DNA of 13,363 nucleotides from an uncultured Ruminococcus sp. (GTDB lineage: Bacteria; Bacillota; Clostridia; Oscillospirales; Ruminococcaceae), in the NCBI GenBank assembly GCA_947589205.1, contig CANQCJ010000042.1, positions 1 through 13,363 of the forward strand, in the 5' to 3' direction. The notes beneath the pieces are model-generated. The model had not been told where the DNA came from. It was given only the letters and a program-made list of their open reading frames with translations, and made no database searches. The position numbers were made by a program, and so were the translations under genes. Position 1 is the stretch's first letter. Every line of letters begins with the position of its first letter. Positions 1-6,285 of the stretch are shown one piece after another.

Positions 1-301
1 CCTCGAGAGCCTTTATCTCGTCCTTTTTCATATTAACGGCGCAGAAAACAAAATCGACCGTTCCTGCGATCTTTTCTATGTCCTTTTCTGCATCGAGCAC
101 GATCATATCCGCAAGAGCCTCCGGCATAGGTTCTGTCATAGCCCACCTCTGACCTACGGCTTCTCTGAGCGTTTTTCCTGCCGAGCGCGCGGAAGCGGCA
201 ACGCAGACCACATCGAACCACGGATGTTTATCGAGTATCAGCGAGAACCGCTGACCGACCATTCCGGTTGCACCAATGATGCCGACTTTGAATTTCTTCA
301 T
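1..301 (-). CDS. asd: Aspartate-semialdehyde dehydrogenase, N-terminal part (runs off window)
   Basis: Reading leftwards from the ATG at 301 gives 100 uninterrupted codons with no stop before the window edge. The protein begins MKKFKVGIIGATGMVGQ, a Rossmann-fold dinucleotide-binding start with the glycine-rich GATGMVG loop at residues 10-16. EAVGQRW near residue 50 and the VDFVFCAV stretch near residue 88 fit the NADP-binding domain of aspartate-semialdehyde dehydrogenase. This cytosolic enzyme reduces aspartyl phosphate to aspartate semialdehyde, the branch point to lysine/diaminopimelate, threonine and methionine. AAAGGAG (311-317) sits at good spacing before the start. The lysine riboswitch upstream independently supports the assignment. 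The catalytic cysteine region lies outside the window. Confidence 0.93.
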   Translation of the reverse strand, partial: MKKFKVGIIGATGMVGQRFSLILDKHPWFDVVCVAASARSAGKTLREAVGQRWAMTEPMPEALADMIVLDAEKDIEKIAGTVDFVFCAVNMKKDEIKALE

Positions 302-310
302 GACAAATAA

Positions 311-317
311 CTCCTTT
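311..317 (-). promoter_or_regulatory. Ribosome binding site of asd
   Basis: AAAGGAG on the minus strand lies 9 bases before the ATG at 301 and fixes that start. Confidence 0.8.
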
Positions 318-331
318 ACATTTTGGTGATC

Positions 332-365
332 TTATTTCACGAAAGCTTACGAAAATGTGAAATAA
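332..365. repeat. Inverted repeat in asd leader, after the attenuator
   Basis: TTATTTCAC (332-340) and GTGAAATAA (357-365) are perfect 9-bp inverted copies around a 16-base spacer. The hairpin lies between the riboswitch terminator and the asd ribosome binding site, so it would form only in read-through transcripts. It has no following T-run and is not a terminator. It could stabilise the mRNA 5' end or be a protein-binding palindrome; the sequence does not decide. Confidence 0.5.
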
Positions 366-388
366 AATTAAAAAATATTGAAACATTG

Positions 389-411
389 AAAAAACCGGTT
401 GAAAAACCGGT
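389..411 (-). terminator. Intrinsic terminator of the lysine riboswitch (attenuator)
   Basis: On the minus strand ACCGGTT, a TTTC loop and AACCGGT form a perfect 7-bp stem, followed at once by a run of T. It lies about 40 bases downstream of the aptamer and about 90 upstream of asd, the position expected of a riboswitch-controlled transcription terminator. Lysine binding would favour this hairpin and reduce asd expression. The ATGATGAC just before the stem (410-417) is complementary to GTCATCAT of aptamer helix P5 (474-481), which suggests an antiterminator pairing. Confidence 0.8.
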
Positions 412-451
412 CATCATACAATATAATAAGAATGTTGACATTTTAAATGCC

Positions 452-640
452 GATAGCACTCCATCATAAAGTAATGATGACAACCGCATACCTGTTCGGA
501 TATGCAGTCAGCGCGCGTTGCCCGCAGCGCACGCTTCGGCGGTCTTGCCTTTCGCCCCCGGCAGTACCCGCGTTCGGGAAACGCGAGCCGGTCATATGCC
601 GATGCCCGGGAGGTTACTGATCTTGACCGCGCCTCTATCT
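452..640 (-). ncRNA. Lysine riboswitch (L box) upstream of asd
   Basis: Read on the minus strand, the RNA starts AGATAGAGGCGCGGTC and ends GGAGTGCTATC, the two P1 signatures of the lysine aptamer. GCGGTC near the start pairs with GACCGC immediately before the conserved GCCGAAGC, forming P2, and an AAGATCAGTA loop-E-type segment follows the 5' arm. Further helices are visible: a GC-rich P3 (GCGTGCGC with GCGCGC), P4 (GCATA with TATGC) and P5 (CATCAT with ATGATG). This five-helix layout matches the known family, which senses free L-lysine and usually controls lysine biosynthesis or uptake genes. The promoter and terminator at the expected places make it a complete transcription-attenuation leader. 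Confidence 0.93.
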
Positions 641-646
641 GTTATA

Positions 647-675
647 ATCATATCAGATATTTTTACAGATGTCAA
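647..675 (-). promoter_or_regulatory. Promoter of the asd leader
   Basis: On the minus strand TTGACA (670-675) and TATGAT (647-652) are separated by exactly 17 bases, a near-perfect housekeeping sigma promoter. Transcription would begin a few bases before the riboswitch P1 helix at 640. It lies upstream of divergent queA, in the same intergenic stretch. Confidence 0.85.
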
Positions 676-717
676 TAGCTTATAATAAAAAAATATTAAT
701 TTTTTGTAAAATACGAC

Positions 718-725
718 AAGGAGGA
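718..725 (+). promoter_or_regulatory. Ribosome binding site deciding the queA start
   Basis: AAGGAGGA ends 6 bases before the ATG at 732. An in-frame ATG at 669 has no such site and overlaps the -35 element of the divergent asd promoter, so 732 is the likely start. Confidence 0.8.
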
Positions 726-731
726 AGTATC

Positions 732-1805
732 ATGCAGGATATAAGCAGCATGAAAAGATCTGATTTCTATTACGAATTGCCGCCGGAGCTTATCGCTCAG
801 CACCCGATAGAGCCGAGAAACGCTTCAAGGCTTATGGTGATAGACCGTGAGGACGGAAAATGTATCCACGACCATTTCTATAATTTATGCAATTATCTCC
901 GCAAGGGTGACTTGCTTGTTATGAACGATTCAAGAGTTATCCCCGCGAGGATATACGGCAAGAGGGAGGACACAGGCAGCTTTATTGAATTTTTACTTCT
1001 TGAGCAAAAGGGCAATGATGAGTGGGAGATACTCTGCCGCCCCGGAAAAAAGGCGAAGATAGGCGCTAAATTTATTTTCGGCGACGGTCTTATTAAAGCC
1101 GAGATAACGGATATTCTCGACGACGGCAACCGCATAGCAAAATTCCTTGTGAGCAAGGGAAATATCTATTCCGCGCTCGATGAGATAGGACAGATGCCGC
1201 TTCCGCCTTACATAACCGAAAAGCTCGAGGACAAGGAACGCTATCAGACGGTATATTCGGACAAGCTCGGATCTGCCGCCGCGCCGACCGCGGGACTGCA
1301 TTTTACCAAGCAGATGCTCTCGGAGCTTGAACAGCAGGGTATAAACACTGCGTATGTCACGCTTCATGTAGGTCTCGGTACGTTCCGTCCGGTCAAGGAG
1401 GACAGGGTGCTCGATCACAAAATGCACAGCGAACACTATGAGATCCCGGAGCGCACCGCGGAGCTTATCAATCAGACAAAGCAAAACGGCGGGCGTGTAA
1501 TTGCCGTTGGCACGACAAGCTGCAGAACGCTTGAAGCCGCCGCTCAGAAATACGGCGGGATAGTACCCTGCGAGGACAGGACGGATATTTTCATCTATCC
1601 CGGCTGCCGATTCAGGGTGATAGACGGACTTATCACAAATTTCCACCTGCCGGAAAGCACGCTTATAATGCTCGTCTCGGCGTTTCTCGGATATGAGGAG
1701 ACGATGAAAGCTTACAAAACAGCGGTCGAAGAAAGGTACAGATTTTTTTCCTTCGGAGATGCGATGTTTATTGCAGTCAGGACGAAAGACGATAATAAAA
1801 AGTAA
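732..1805 (+). CDS. queA: S-adenosylmethionine:tRNA ribosyltransferase-isomerase
   Basis: QueA transfers and isomerises the ribosyl part of S-adenosylmethionine onto 7-aminomethyl-7-deazaguanine in tRNA, giving epoxyqueuosine at the wobble position. From the ATG at 732 the protein is 357 residues, normal for the family. Family hallmarks are clear: FYYELPPELIAQHP at the start, then DLLVMNDSRVIPAR, SAAAPTAGLHFT, TLHVGLGTF, VGTTSCRTLE and TNFHLPESTLIML, ending in the conserved YRFFSFGDAMF. A TATAAT at 681-686 is a possible -10 element but its -35 is poor. The last 15 codons and stop belong to an 85-bp repeat whose second copy lies at 8313. The gene is therefore the insertion target of the downstream element, yet it is left intact. 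Confidence 0.96.
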   Translation: MQDISSMKRSDFYYELPPELIAQHPIEPRNASRLMVIDREDGKCIHDHFYNLCNYLRKGDLLVMNDSRVIPARIYGKREDTGSFIEFLLLEQKGNDEWEILCRPGKKAKIGAKFIFGDGLIKAEITDILDDGNRIAKFLVSKGNIYSALDEIGQMPLPPYITEKLEDKERYQTVYSDKLGSAAAPTAGLHFTKQMLSELEQQGINTAYVTLHVGLGTFRPVKEDRVLDHKMHSEHYEIPERTAELINQTKQNGGRVIAVGTTSCRTLEAAAQKYGGIVPCEDRTDIFIYPGCRFRVIDGLITNFHLPESTLIMLVSAFLGYEETMKAYKTAVEERYRFFSFGDAMFIAVRTKDDNKK

Positions 1806-1842
1806 AGGAAAAGACCGCAGATCTAATGGGTTTGCGGTCTTT
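1758..1842 (+). repeat. Left 85-bp direct repeat (attL-like): queA 3' end plus terminator
   Basis: This stretch starts at the Asp codon of the queA C-terminal SFGDAM motif and ends in the terminator's T-run. It is identical base for base to 8313-8397; the sequences diverge immediately on both sides. In this copy it is continuous with queA and is followed five bases later by the recombinase stop codon. Confidence 0.95.
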
Positions 1843-1845
1843 TTT
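1809..1845. terminator. Bidirectional intrinsic terminator of queA and the recombinase
   Basis: AAAAGACCGCA (1809-1819) and TGCGGTCTTTT (1833-1843) form a perfect 11-bp stem with a 13-base loop, T-rich on the right and A-rich on the left. It can therefore stop queA transcription rightwards and recombinase transcription leftwards. Confidence 0.88.
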
Positions 1846-1847
1846 GT

Positions 1848-3586
1848 TTATTTTACTGCATACAAAAATTTGAGCGAAATTCCGTTTTGAAAGGTGATTT
1901 TGGCTATTTTGCCGTCAAAAATTACAACTTTTTGCAGCACCTTATTTATGAACATTTTTAATGTTTGTTTATCGACTGTTCTTATCAGCTTGTTAAAGTT
2001 TACGTTTCTGGAATTAGCAAGGTCGCTTTGTATTATGAACATCGAGGCTTTAGAAAAGAAATCGGAATCTGTCATAACGTAGTCGTTTTCTATGCTGCTG
2101 TCGATCTCGTTTAGTCGTTTGTCTATGACATCTATGCTTTTTTCAATATTTATTTTCTGCACGAGATAGTCTGTGCGAGTTATTGCCTCCTCTCCGTATA
2201 GGTAGAGCTGTTTCAATCTCGCAAGAGCTGACTCGTGCTTTTTCTTTTCCGAGTTAAGAAGATCTTTTTCCTCTGCGCTTGCAGAAAATGCGCTTGGCGG
2301 CTTTGAAAGAATGATATGCCCTGACTTGTTCTCGGAAGCGTTGCGTATGCTGTTAAGGAGTTGTCTGACTCCCTCGCTTTCTATTGAGTAGACATCTGAA
2401 AATTCCTCACCTCTGAGGAGCTTCTTTTCAAGCATTTCAACAGTAGTTGACTTGCCGACATTGTTGTATGCCTTGACAATATTTGATATAAGATTGAAAA
2501 TGAATGGTCCTAAAGTTACGTCCGATATGTATTTGTTTGTGCATAGTTTGGTTTTCCTTCTTGAATCACAAAGATATATTGACGGACGATAACCGTCTGC
2601 TCGTTCTCTGTCTATCGTAGCAGTCATTCCTCTGCCGCACATTGCACATTGTAATATGCCTGCAAAGATGTGTACATTTTTGCGGCTGTTTGTTTTGTAT
2701 GAAACATTTGCGAAGTTTCTCGAATTAAGCTCGGCAATTGTCTGTTCCTGTCTCCAACGGTCTATGATAGCAGGATGATGATCTTCCGCAACTATCCATT
2801 CACTTGTATCTCTGACATTCTGTGTTGAGCTGTTTCCGGAGCTGCGCTCATCATGTTTGTTGTATACTAAGTCTCCAACGTAAAATTTATTTGTGAGGAT
2901 CTTATGGACTGCCGTAGGTGAGAAGTCATAACCGCGTTTTGTTTTTATTCCTTGAAAATTCAGGTACTTGACTACTTGGACCAAAGAATGAAGCTCATCA
3001 TATTTGTCGTATATAAGCTTGACTATTTGTGCCTCTGATTTATTTACGGAGATCACTTTTGTTGACTTATCGTAGTCATATCCGAGAGGCATCCTGCCGC
3101 CGTTGTATTTGCCCTCGTTTGCTCTTGACACCATAACAGCAGATACACGTTCAGAAGTCATTTTGCGTTCAAGCTCTGCAAATACAAGAATGATTTTTAA
3201 CATAGCTTCTCCCATAGCAGAGGAAGTGTCGAATTGTTCATTTTTGCTGACAAATGTAATTCCGAGTTTCTTTAATTCCTCGTACATAGTTGTAAAGTCT
3301 ATTAGATTTCTGCTTATACGGTCTATCTTCCAGACTACGAGATGTGAAAATTCGCCGGTTCTAAGACGTGACATCATTCTTTGAAATGCCGGGCGGTCTG
3401 TGTTTTTAGCTGAATATCCTGCGTCCTCGAAGATCTTGTACTCATCTATGCCGAGAGCGTATTTGATATAGTTAGACAAATCGTCACGCTGCATGGGCAG
3501 ACTGTCCTTGTCGATCTGGTAGACTGTAGAAACTCTGATATATCCCGCCGCTTTTTCTTTGTGAGTTTTTCCTCAACGCTTTTCAT
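1848..3586 (-). CDS. Large serine recombinase (integrase) with a -1 frameshift near its start
   Basis: The long open frame (ATG at 3494, 548 residues) encodes a large serine recombinase. It has the resolvase catalytic core with FEDAGYSAKNTDRP, the DRISR arginine motif near residues 58-62 and AELERKMTSER. A recombinase domain (KFYVGDLVY), a zinc ribbon with Cys 283, 286, 309 and 318, and a C-terminal coiled-coil region follow. The N-terminal beta strand with the catalytic serine, YIRVST, lies upstream of that ATG in the same frame (serine codon 3528-3530), with no usable start codon before an in-frame stop. The proper start is the ATG at 3584-3586, behind GAGGTGA (3591-3597). It reads MKSVEEKLTKKK and then needs a -1 shift at the A5 run (3552-3556) to continue AAGYIRVST. 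Translated that way the protein is about 579 residues. The stop codon touches the left repeat. The gene is either inactive or expressed by frameshifting. Confidence 0.9.
3549..3559 (-). other. Frameshift site in the recombinase gene (slippery A-run)
   Basis: In the frame of the ATG at 3586 the codons read AAG AAA AAG CGG CGG. The catalytic domain continues in the -1 frame as GCG GCG GGA TAT. One extra A in the run would restore the single frame KKKAAGYIRVST. The G AAA AAG heptamer resembles the A AAA AAG slippery sites used by some insertion sequences and dnaX, but its first base is not ideal. A simple one-base deletion or a sequencing error is also possible. Confidence 0.75.
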
Positions 3587-3611
3587 TATATCACCTCAAC
3601 CCGGTCTAAAT

Positions 3612-3649
3612 GAGACACAAGGGCGTTTCTAAGCGTTCCCTTGTGCCTC
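3612..3649. repeat. Imperfect inverted repeat between XRE regulator and recombinase
   Basis: GAGACACAAGGG (3612-3623) and CCCTTGTGCCTC (3638-3649) form a 12-bp stem with one A/C mismatch around a 14-base loop. It sits in the only intergenic gap of the leftward arm, just upstream of the recombinase ribosome binding site. The T-content after it is poor in both directions, so it is a weak terminator at best. A hairpin limiting recombinase expression, an operator, or an mRNA processing site are all possible. Confidence 0.55.
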
Positions 3650-3666
3650 TTAATAAAATTCTACCC

Positions 3667-4062
3667 TTATTTTTCAAACGTCTCTAAAAGGCTTTTAAAT
3701 GCCTCTACTTCGATATCGTTCTTTAAGTATCTTTGGAGCAATGCCCAGATCACATATTTATCCTCCGGTTTTGCTCGTTCGTAAATGTCTGTTATGAAAC
3801 GTTTCTCAGCGCTTAACCACTTGTCAGATTCACTTCGTTTGCTTGTGATCCCAAGCAGATAGTCTGTCGTTACATTGAAAGCCTTTGCAATGCTGATAAC
3901 TCCTTGAACATCTGCAACATTAGTTCCGCTTAACCAACGTGATATTGTAGCAGCTGTAGTGCCGCATCGTTCCGCAAGCTCCTTTTGGCTCCATTTTCTT
4001 TCGTCAAGAAGTTCACGTAGTCTCAGACGAAATATAAGCATATAGTCAGATTCGTAGTTCAT
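3667..4062 (-). CDS. XRE-family helix-turn-helix regulator (second in the arm)
   Basis: This is a 131-residue protein with an N-terminal XRE/Cro-CI DNA-binding domain. WSQKELAERCGTTAATISRW (residues 24-43) is the helix-turn-helix, and AKAFNVTTDYLLG ends the five-helix bundle. The remaining roughly 65 residues are charged and helical, probably for dimerisation. The start at 4062 is chosen because AGGAGGG lies just upstream and the ATG overlaps the TGA of the nuclease-like gene (ATGA). The two are thus translationally coupled. It is the gene directly before the recombinase and could act with the upstream repressor or control the recombinase. It has no peptidase domain. Confidence 0.85.
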   Translation of the reverse strand: MNYESDYMLIFRLRLRELLDERKWSQKELAERCGTTAATISRWLSGTNVADVQGVISIAKAFNVTTDYLLGITSKRSESDKWLSAEKRFITDIYERAKPEDKYVIWALLQRYLKNDIEVEAFKSLLETFEK

Positions 4063-4670
4063 TCTTCGCCCTCCTCGTAATAGTCTTCCTGCTTGTTTTC
4101 GCAAGCAGCGTCTCCTTCAATAGACAGAATCAAGTCGTTCAGCGTATCACGCAAAGTGTTATAAGATGCCTTTTTGCCTATAGACTGAACAACTGAAAGA
4201 GAAATTGTCTTTGAGTTGTCGTAATGTTCGTTCAGATATGAAGTAGGAACTATGTAAAATTCCCACTGTTCGAGCTTCATTGTGTCAGCTTCTCTTACGT
4301 CTTTACAAGCGAACAGAGCAAAGATGTAATAGTCGGAGTTTCGTTTTGGCTTGGTCCATTTTGTTTCATCGAGATAGACCTGCCGTTTGCTTATGTTGAA
4401 AACAGGTTTTGACAGATGATCGGTCGTTGTATTATGAACATAACCGCTCGATTTGACTTCGATCCTGTAAGCTCCGTAGATTATATCAAACGGCTGCCAA
4501 CCCTGCATGAAAATATTAACGTTAAGAGCCTTATTCACAATAAATTCTGCTATAGCTCCCCTTATCCTGCTGTCAAGAATATCAGACGCATAATATTCCC
4601 AAAAGTCCTGAAGATCAAAAAGAGTTTCTTCGCCGTTAAACGTGAACCTGTCATCTCCTGAATGTTTCAT
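4059..4670 (-). CDS. PD-(D/E)xK restriction-endonuclease-like protein in the repressor module
   Basis: The 203-residue protein carries the signature of the PD-(D/E)xK nuclease fold. Glu42 is in RGAIAEFIVNKAL, Asp62 in QPFDIIYG, and Glu71-x-Lys73 in YRIEVKSSGY. It then has alternating segments FNISKRQVY, DYYIFALFACKD and WEFYIVPTSYL, and a charged C-terminus. The layout recalls small nuclease-like domains such as the Mrr/DUF3883 type, but I cannot name a family. AGGGGG (4677-4682) precedes the ATG. It lies 23 bases after the upstream XRE gene and overlaps the next XRE gene by four bases, so it is expressed with the repressors, in the slot where many prophages carry an ImmA-type peptidase. A role in superinfection defence or in element maintenance is inference. 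Confidence 0.7.
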   Translation of the reverse strand: MKHSGDDRFTFNGEETLFDLQDFWEYYASDILDSRIRGAIAEFIVNKALNVNIFMQGWQPFDIIYGAYRIEVKSSGYVHNTTTDHLSKPVFNISKRQVYLDETKWTKPKRNSDYYIFALFACKDVREADTMKLEQWEFYIVPTSYLNEHYDNSKTISLSVVQSIGKKASYNTLRDTLNDLILSIEGDAACENKQEDYYEEGEE

Positions 4671-4693
4671 ATGCTACCCCCTGCCAATATTTA

Positions 4694-5035
4694 TTATGAT
4701 ACATCTGCTTTTGAATTTGCTTCTGCTTGTTCAGCGATGAGTTCAGCTCTGCCAATTAATTTGTATTGCTCGTTTGTAGGAAGTTTACGGAAAACAGATA
4801 ACATCTCTGTTTCAATGACAGAAAGGGTATCGTTGTTTTCTCTTCCGGTAAGAAGATAGTCAACAGAAACCTCAAAAATTCGAGAAAGGTCAAGCAGTTT
4901 TTCTCCATCAGGCAATTTACCTTTGTTTTTCCAACGAGAAAGAGTTCCCGATGCAACTCCAAGTTCATTCAGTAAAGCGTTTGGCTTTTTTCCGAATTTA
5001 GTTTCACAAAGAAGGTAAAATCTATCCCAGAACAT
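4694..5035 (-). CDS. XRE-family repressor (CI-like), first gene of the leftward arm
   Basis: This is a 113-residue protein with an N-terminal XRE domain: KKPNALLNELGVASGTLSRW forms the helix-turn-helix and LSRIFEVSVDYLLTG ends the fold. A short helical tail without a LexA-type peptidase follows. The ATG at 5035 is preferred over one at 5056 because GAGGTG lies just before it. It is read divergently from the early operon, with the operator-rich stretch 5041-5140 between them. That is the classic place for the lysogeny repressor of a temperate phage, so it probably represses the rightward promoter and regulates itself. Confidence 0.87.
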   Translation of the reverse strand: MFWDRFYLLCETKFGKKPNALLNELGVASGTLSRWKNKGKLPDGEKLLDLSRIFEVSVDYLLTGRENNDTLSVIETEMLSVFRKLPTNEQYKLIGRAELIAEQAEANSKADVS

Positions 5036-5060
5036 ATCACACCTCAAAATATACAAAATT

Positions 5061-5076
5061 GAATAAAAAATTATTC
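5061..5076. promoter_or_regulatory. Palindrome in the divergent control region
   Basis: GAATAAAAAATTATTC is a perfect 6-4-6 palindrome about 30 bp upstream of the CI-like gene, within its probable promoter. It could be a repressor operator or only a result of AT-richness. Confidence 0.4.
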
Positions 5077-5112
5077 ACAATGCCTAAAATCTCAAAAAAT
5101 TGATAAAAACGC

Positions 5113-5140
5113 TTGACAGCCTCAATATTTGAGCTATAAT
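5113..5140 (+). promoter_or_regulatory. Early rightward promoter with palindromic operator in its spacer
   Basis: TTGACA (5113-5118) and TATAAT (5135-5140) stand 16 bases apart, both perfect consensus. The spacer holds CTCAATATTTGAG (5121-5133), a perfect CTCAA-3-TTGAG inverted repeat. A protein bound there would block RNA polymerase. A degenerate relative, CTCAAAAAATTGAT, lies at 5091-5104. These are the expected parts of a phage immunity switch controlled by the XRE proteins on either side. Confidence 0.85.
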
Positions 5141-5238
5141 ATAAATACAACAAATCACACCGGACAAGACAAAAAGAAAATCAGAAAGCAGAACTTGTCA
5201 CACATTCCACAGCAGACAAGCTCCGCAGATCTGATGGC

Positions 5239-5270
5239 GTATAATATAATATTCGCTCTTTTTATTATAC
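5239..5270. repeat. Inverted repeat in the untranslated leader of the early operon
   Basis: GTATAATA (5239-5246) and TATTATAC (5263-5270) are perfect inverted copies. They lie in a 180-base leader between the early promoter and the first gene with a ribosome binding site. The leader stays open in the frame of the next gene but has no supported start. The repeat contains a TATAAT-like sequence on each strand and could be a hairpin, a secondary promoter or chance. Confidence 0.35.
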
Positions 5271-5323
5271 AGAATTTTGTTGAGTTTGTCAAGATTGTTA
5301 GTTTGAAATTCCGAGGTATTGAA

Positions 5324-5518
5324 ATGAACAGAAATGTTACCGTAAGTGAATTTGTTAATTTCAGAGGAGCAGTCGAATCCATTTGCCTTATACCGGAAGA
5401 TAAAGCTGCATCACCAAGATATAAGGAGATATGTTTTGACGTGTCCGGAGAGATATGCGTTTATTTCGATAACGAGTTGTCTGAGTATGTTGGAATTCGT
5501 TTCAATTCCAAGGAATAA
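5324..5518 (+). CDS. Small hypothetical protein, first gene of the early operon
   Basis: This is a 64-residue protein starting at ATG 5324, with GAGGT at 5313-5317 as its binding site. The same frame is open upstream to 5129, but the only start there is a TTG inside the promoter spacer. No family is recognised. The sequence is acidic, with alternating strands (EICFDVSGEICVYF, YVGIRF) suggesting a small beta-rich domain. Its place before the Cro-like gene resembles that of small phage regulators or anti-repressors, without direct evidence for either. Confidence 0.6.
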   Translation: MNRNVTVSEFVNFRGAVESICLIPEDKAASPRYKEICFDVSGEICVYFDNELSEYVGIRFNSKE

Positions 5519-5542
5519 TAGGAGGTGATAGTTATAGACACA

Positions 5543-5743
5543 ATGCTGGACTTCAAGGGAGAAGTAGAGAAGTACAAAAAAATCAACAACCTTACCAACA
5601 AGGACGTTGCTGAGGCTACTGGATATGCAAAGACAACGATAGACAAGTTTATGGATTTTAGTAACAAAAACAAATCTACTGTAAGAGTTGCTTTGGCTAT
5701 CTCGAAAGCCTTTAATATTCCCTTTGAGGTTACAGAGTTGTAA
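5543..5743 (+). CDS. Cro-like small helix-turn-helix protein
   Basis: This is about 66 residues from the ATG at 5543. LTNKDVAEATGYAKTTIDKF is a helix-turn-helix of the XRE/Cro type, and VALAISKAFNIPFEV is the closing helix pair. The size and position, in the early operon and divergent from the CI-like repressor, fit a Cro-type protein that would act on the shared operator region. The start is uncertain: a very strong AGGAGGTGAT (5520-5529) is too far from this ATG, and the in-frame codon at its ideal distance is ATA (5534). A GTG at 5525 falls inside the binding site itself. Confidence 0.7.
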   Translation: MLDFKGEVEKYKKINNLTNKDVAEATGYAKTTIDKFMDFSNKNKSTVRVALAISKAFNIPFEVTEL

Positions 5744-5784
5744 GCTTTCTGTACTTATTATAACAGTCGAAAGGAAGAAATGCA

Positions 5785-6285
5785 ATGGCATCAGGTCAGA
5801 TGAAATGCACAGAGAATGTGTATTATCAAGCAAGAAAAGAAGCGGCTTTATACAATGACAAACTTAACAGCCGTGAAGGCGCAGCAGAGCTTCTCGGTAT
5901 ATCTGTAAGCTCTCTTGCCGACTACGAATTGGGAATGACAAAGTTTGTTCCTGTCGATAAGGTCAGACTTATGGCTGACCTCTACAATGCACCTCAGCTT
6001 ATGAACGGTTATTGCAAGCACGAGTGTCCTCTCGGACAGCACAGGATCCTGCCAATAAAAGTCGAAAGCATAGAACTTGCTACAGTCAAGTTTATCAATG
6101 CATTGAACAAGATAGACCTCAGAGATCTGCAGGCAAGGCTTACGGCTATTTCAAGCAACGGCAGGATAGATGACAACGAAAAAACTGATTTTCTTGATAT
6201 AGTAGCTCAGCTTGAAAAGGTACAGGAACAAATCGAGGTATTGAAACTGCTTGCAGAAAAAATTGACGGTGTTTCAAATGCTTAG
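5785..6285 (+). CDS. Phage helix-turn-helix protein with a Cys-containing segment
   Basis: This is a 166-residue protein behind AAGGAAG. Residues about 27-66 form an XRE-like domain (REGAAELLGISVSSLADYEL, then VRLMADLYNAP). It is followed by GYCKHECPLG, a short cysteine motif often seen after the HTH in small clostridial phage regulators. The C-terminal half is helical, with leucine-rich coiled-coil character (FLDIVAQLEKVQEQIEVLKLLAEKI). It is probably a DNA-binding early regulator; target and partner are unknown. Its last codons overlap the next gene. Confidence 0.7.
   Translation: MASGQMKCTENVYYQARKEAALYNDKLNSREGAAELLGISVSSLADYELGMTKFVPVDKVRLMADLYNAPQLMNGYCKHECPLGQHRILPIKVESIELATVKFINALNKIDLRDLQARLTAISSNGRIDDNEKTDFLDIVAQLEKVQEQIEVLKLLAEKIDGVSNA

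Noticed and set aside
33..221. A 62-codon open frame on the minus strand inside asd
   Set aside because: It is an arginine/glycine-rich out-of-frame shadow of the asd coding frame, which is clearly recognisable.
669..731. A 21-codon N-terminal extension of queA from the ATG at 669
   Set aside because: It has no ribosome binding site, does not resemble QueA, and overlaps the -35 of the divergent asd promoter. The ATG at 732 has AAGGAGGA at ideal spacing.
993..1646. A 217-codon open frame on the minus strand within queA
   Set aside because: It has no domain and no ribosome binding site, and it lies antisense to a well-conserved gene.
3612..3649. Intrinsic terminator after the XRE gene
   Set aside because: The stem is good, but no run of T follows on either strand, so it is listed only as an inverted repeat.
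5129..5323. Upstream part of the open frame leading into the small protein at 5324
   Set aside because: The only start is a TTG inside the early promoter spacer. It would lie upstream of the transcription start, so this stretch is leader.
5155..5833. Minus-strand open frames opposite the early operon
   Set aside because: They are low-complexity hydrophobic or cysteine-rich shadows without binding sites. The plus-strand genes have binding sites and HTH motifs.
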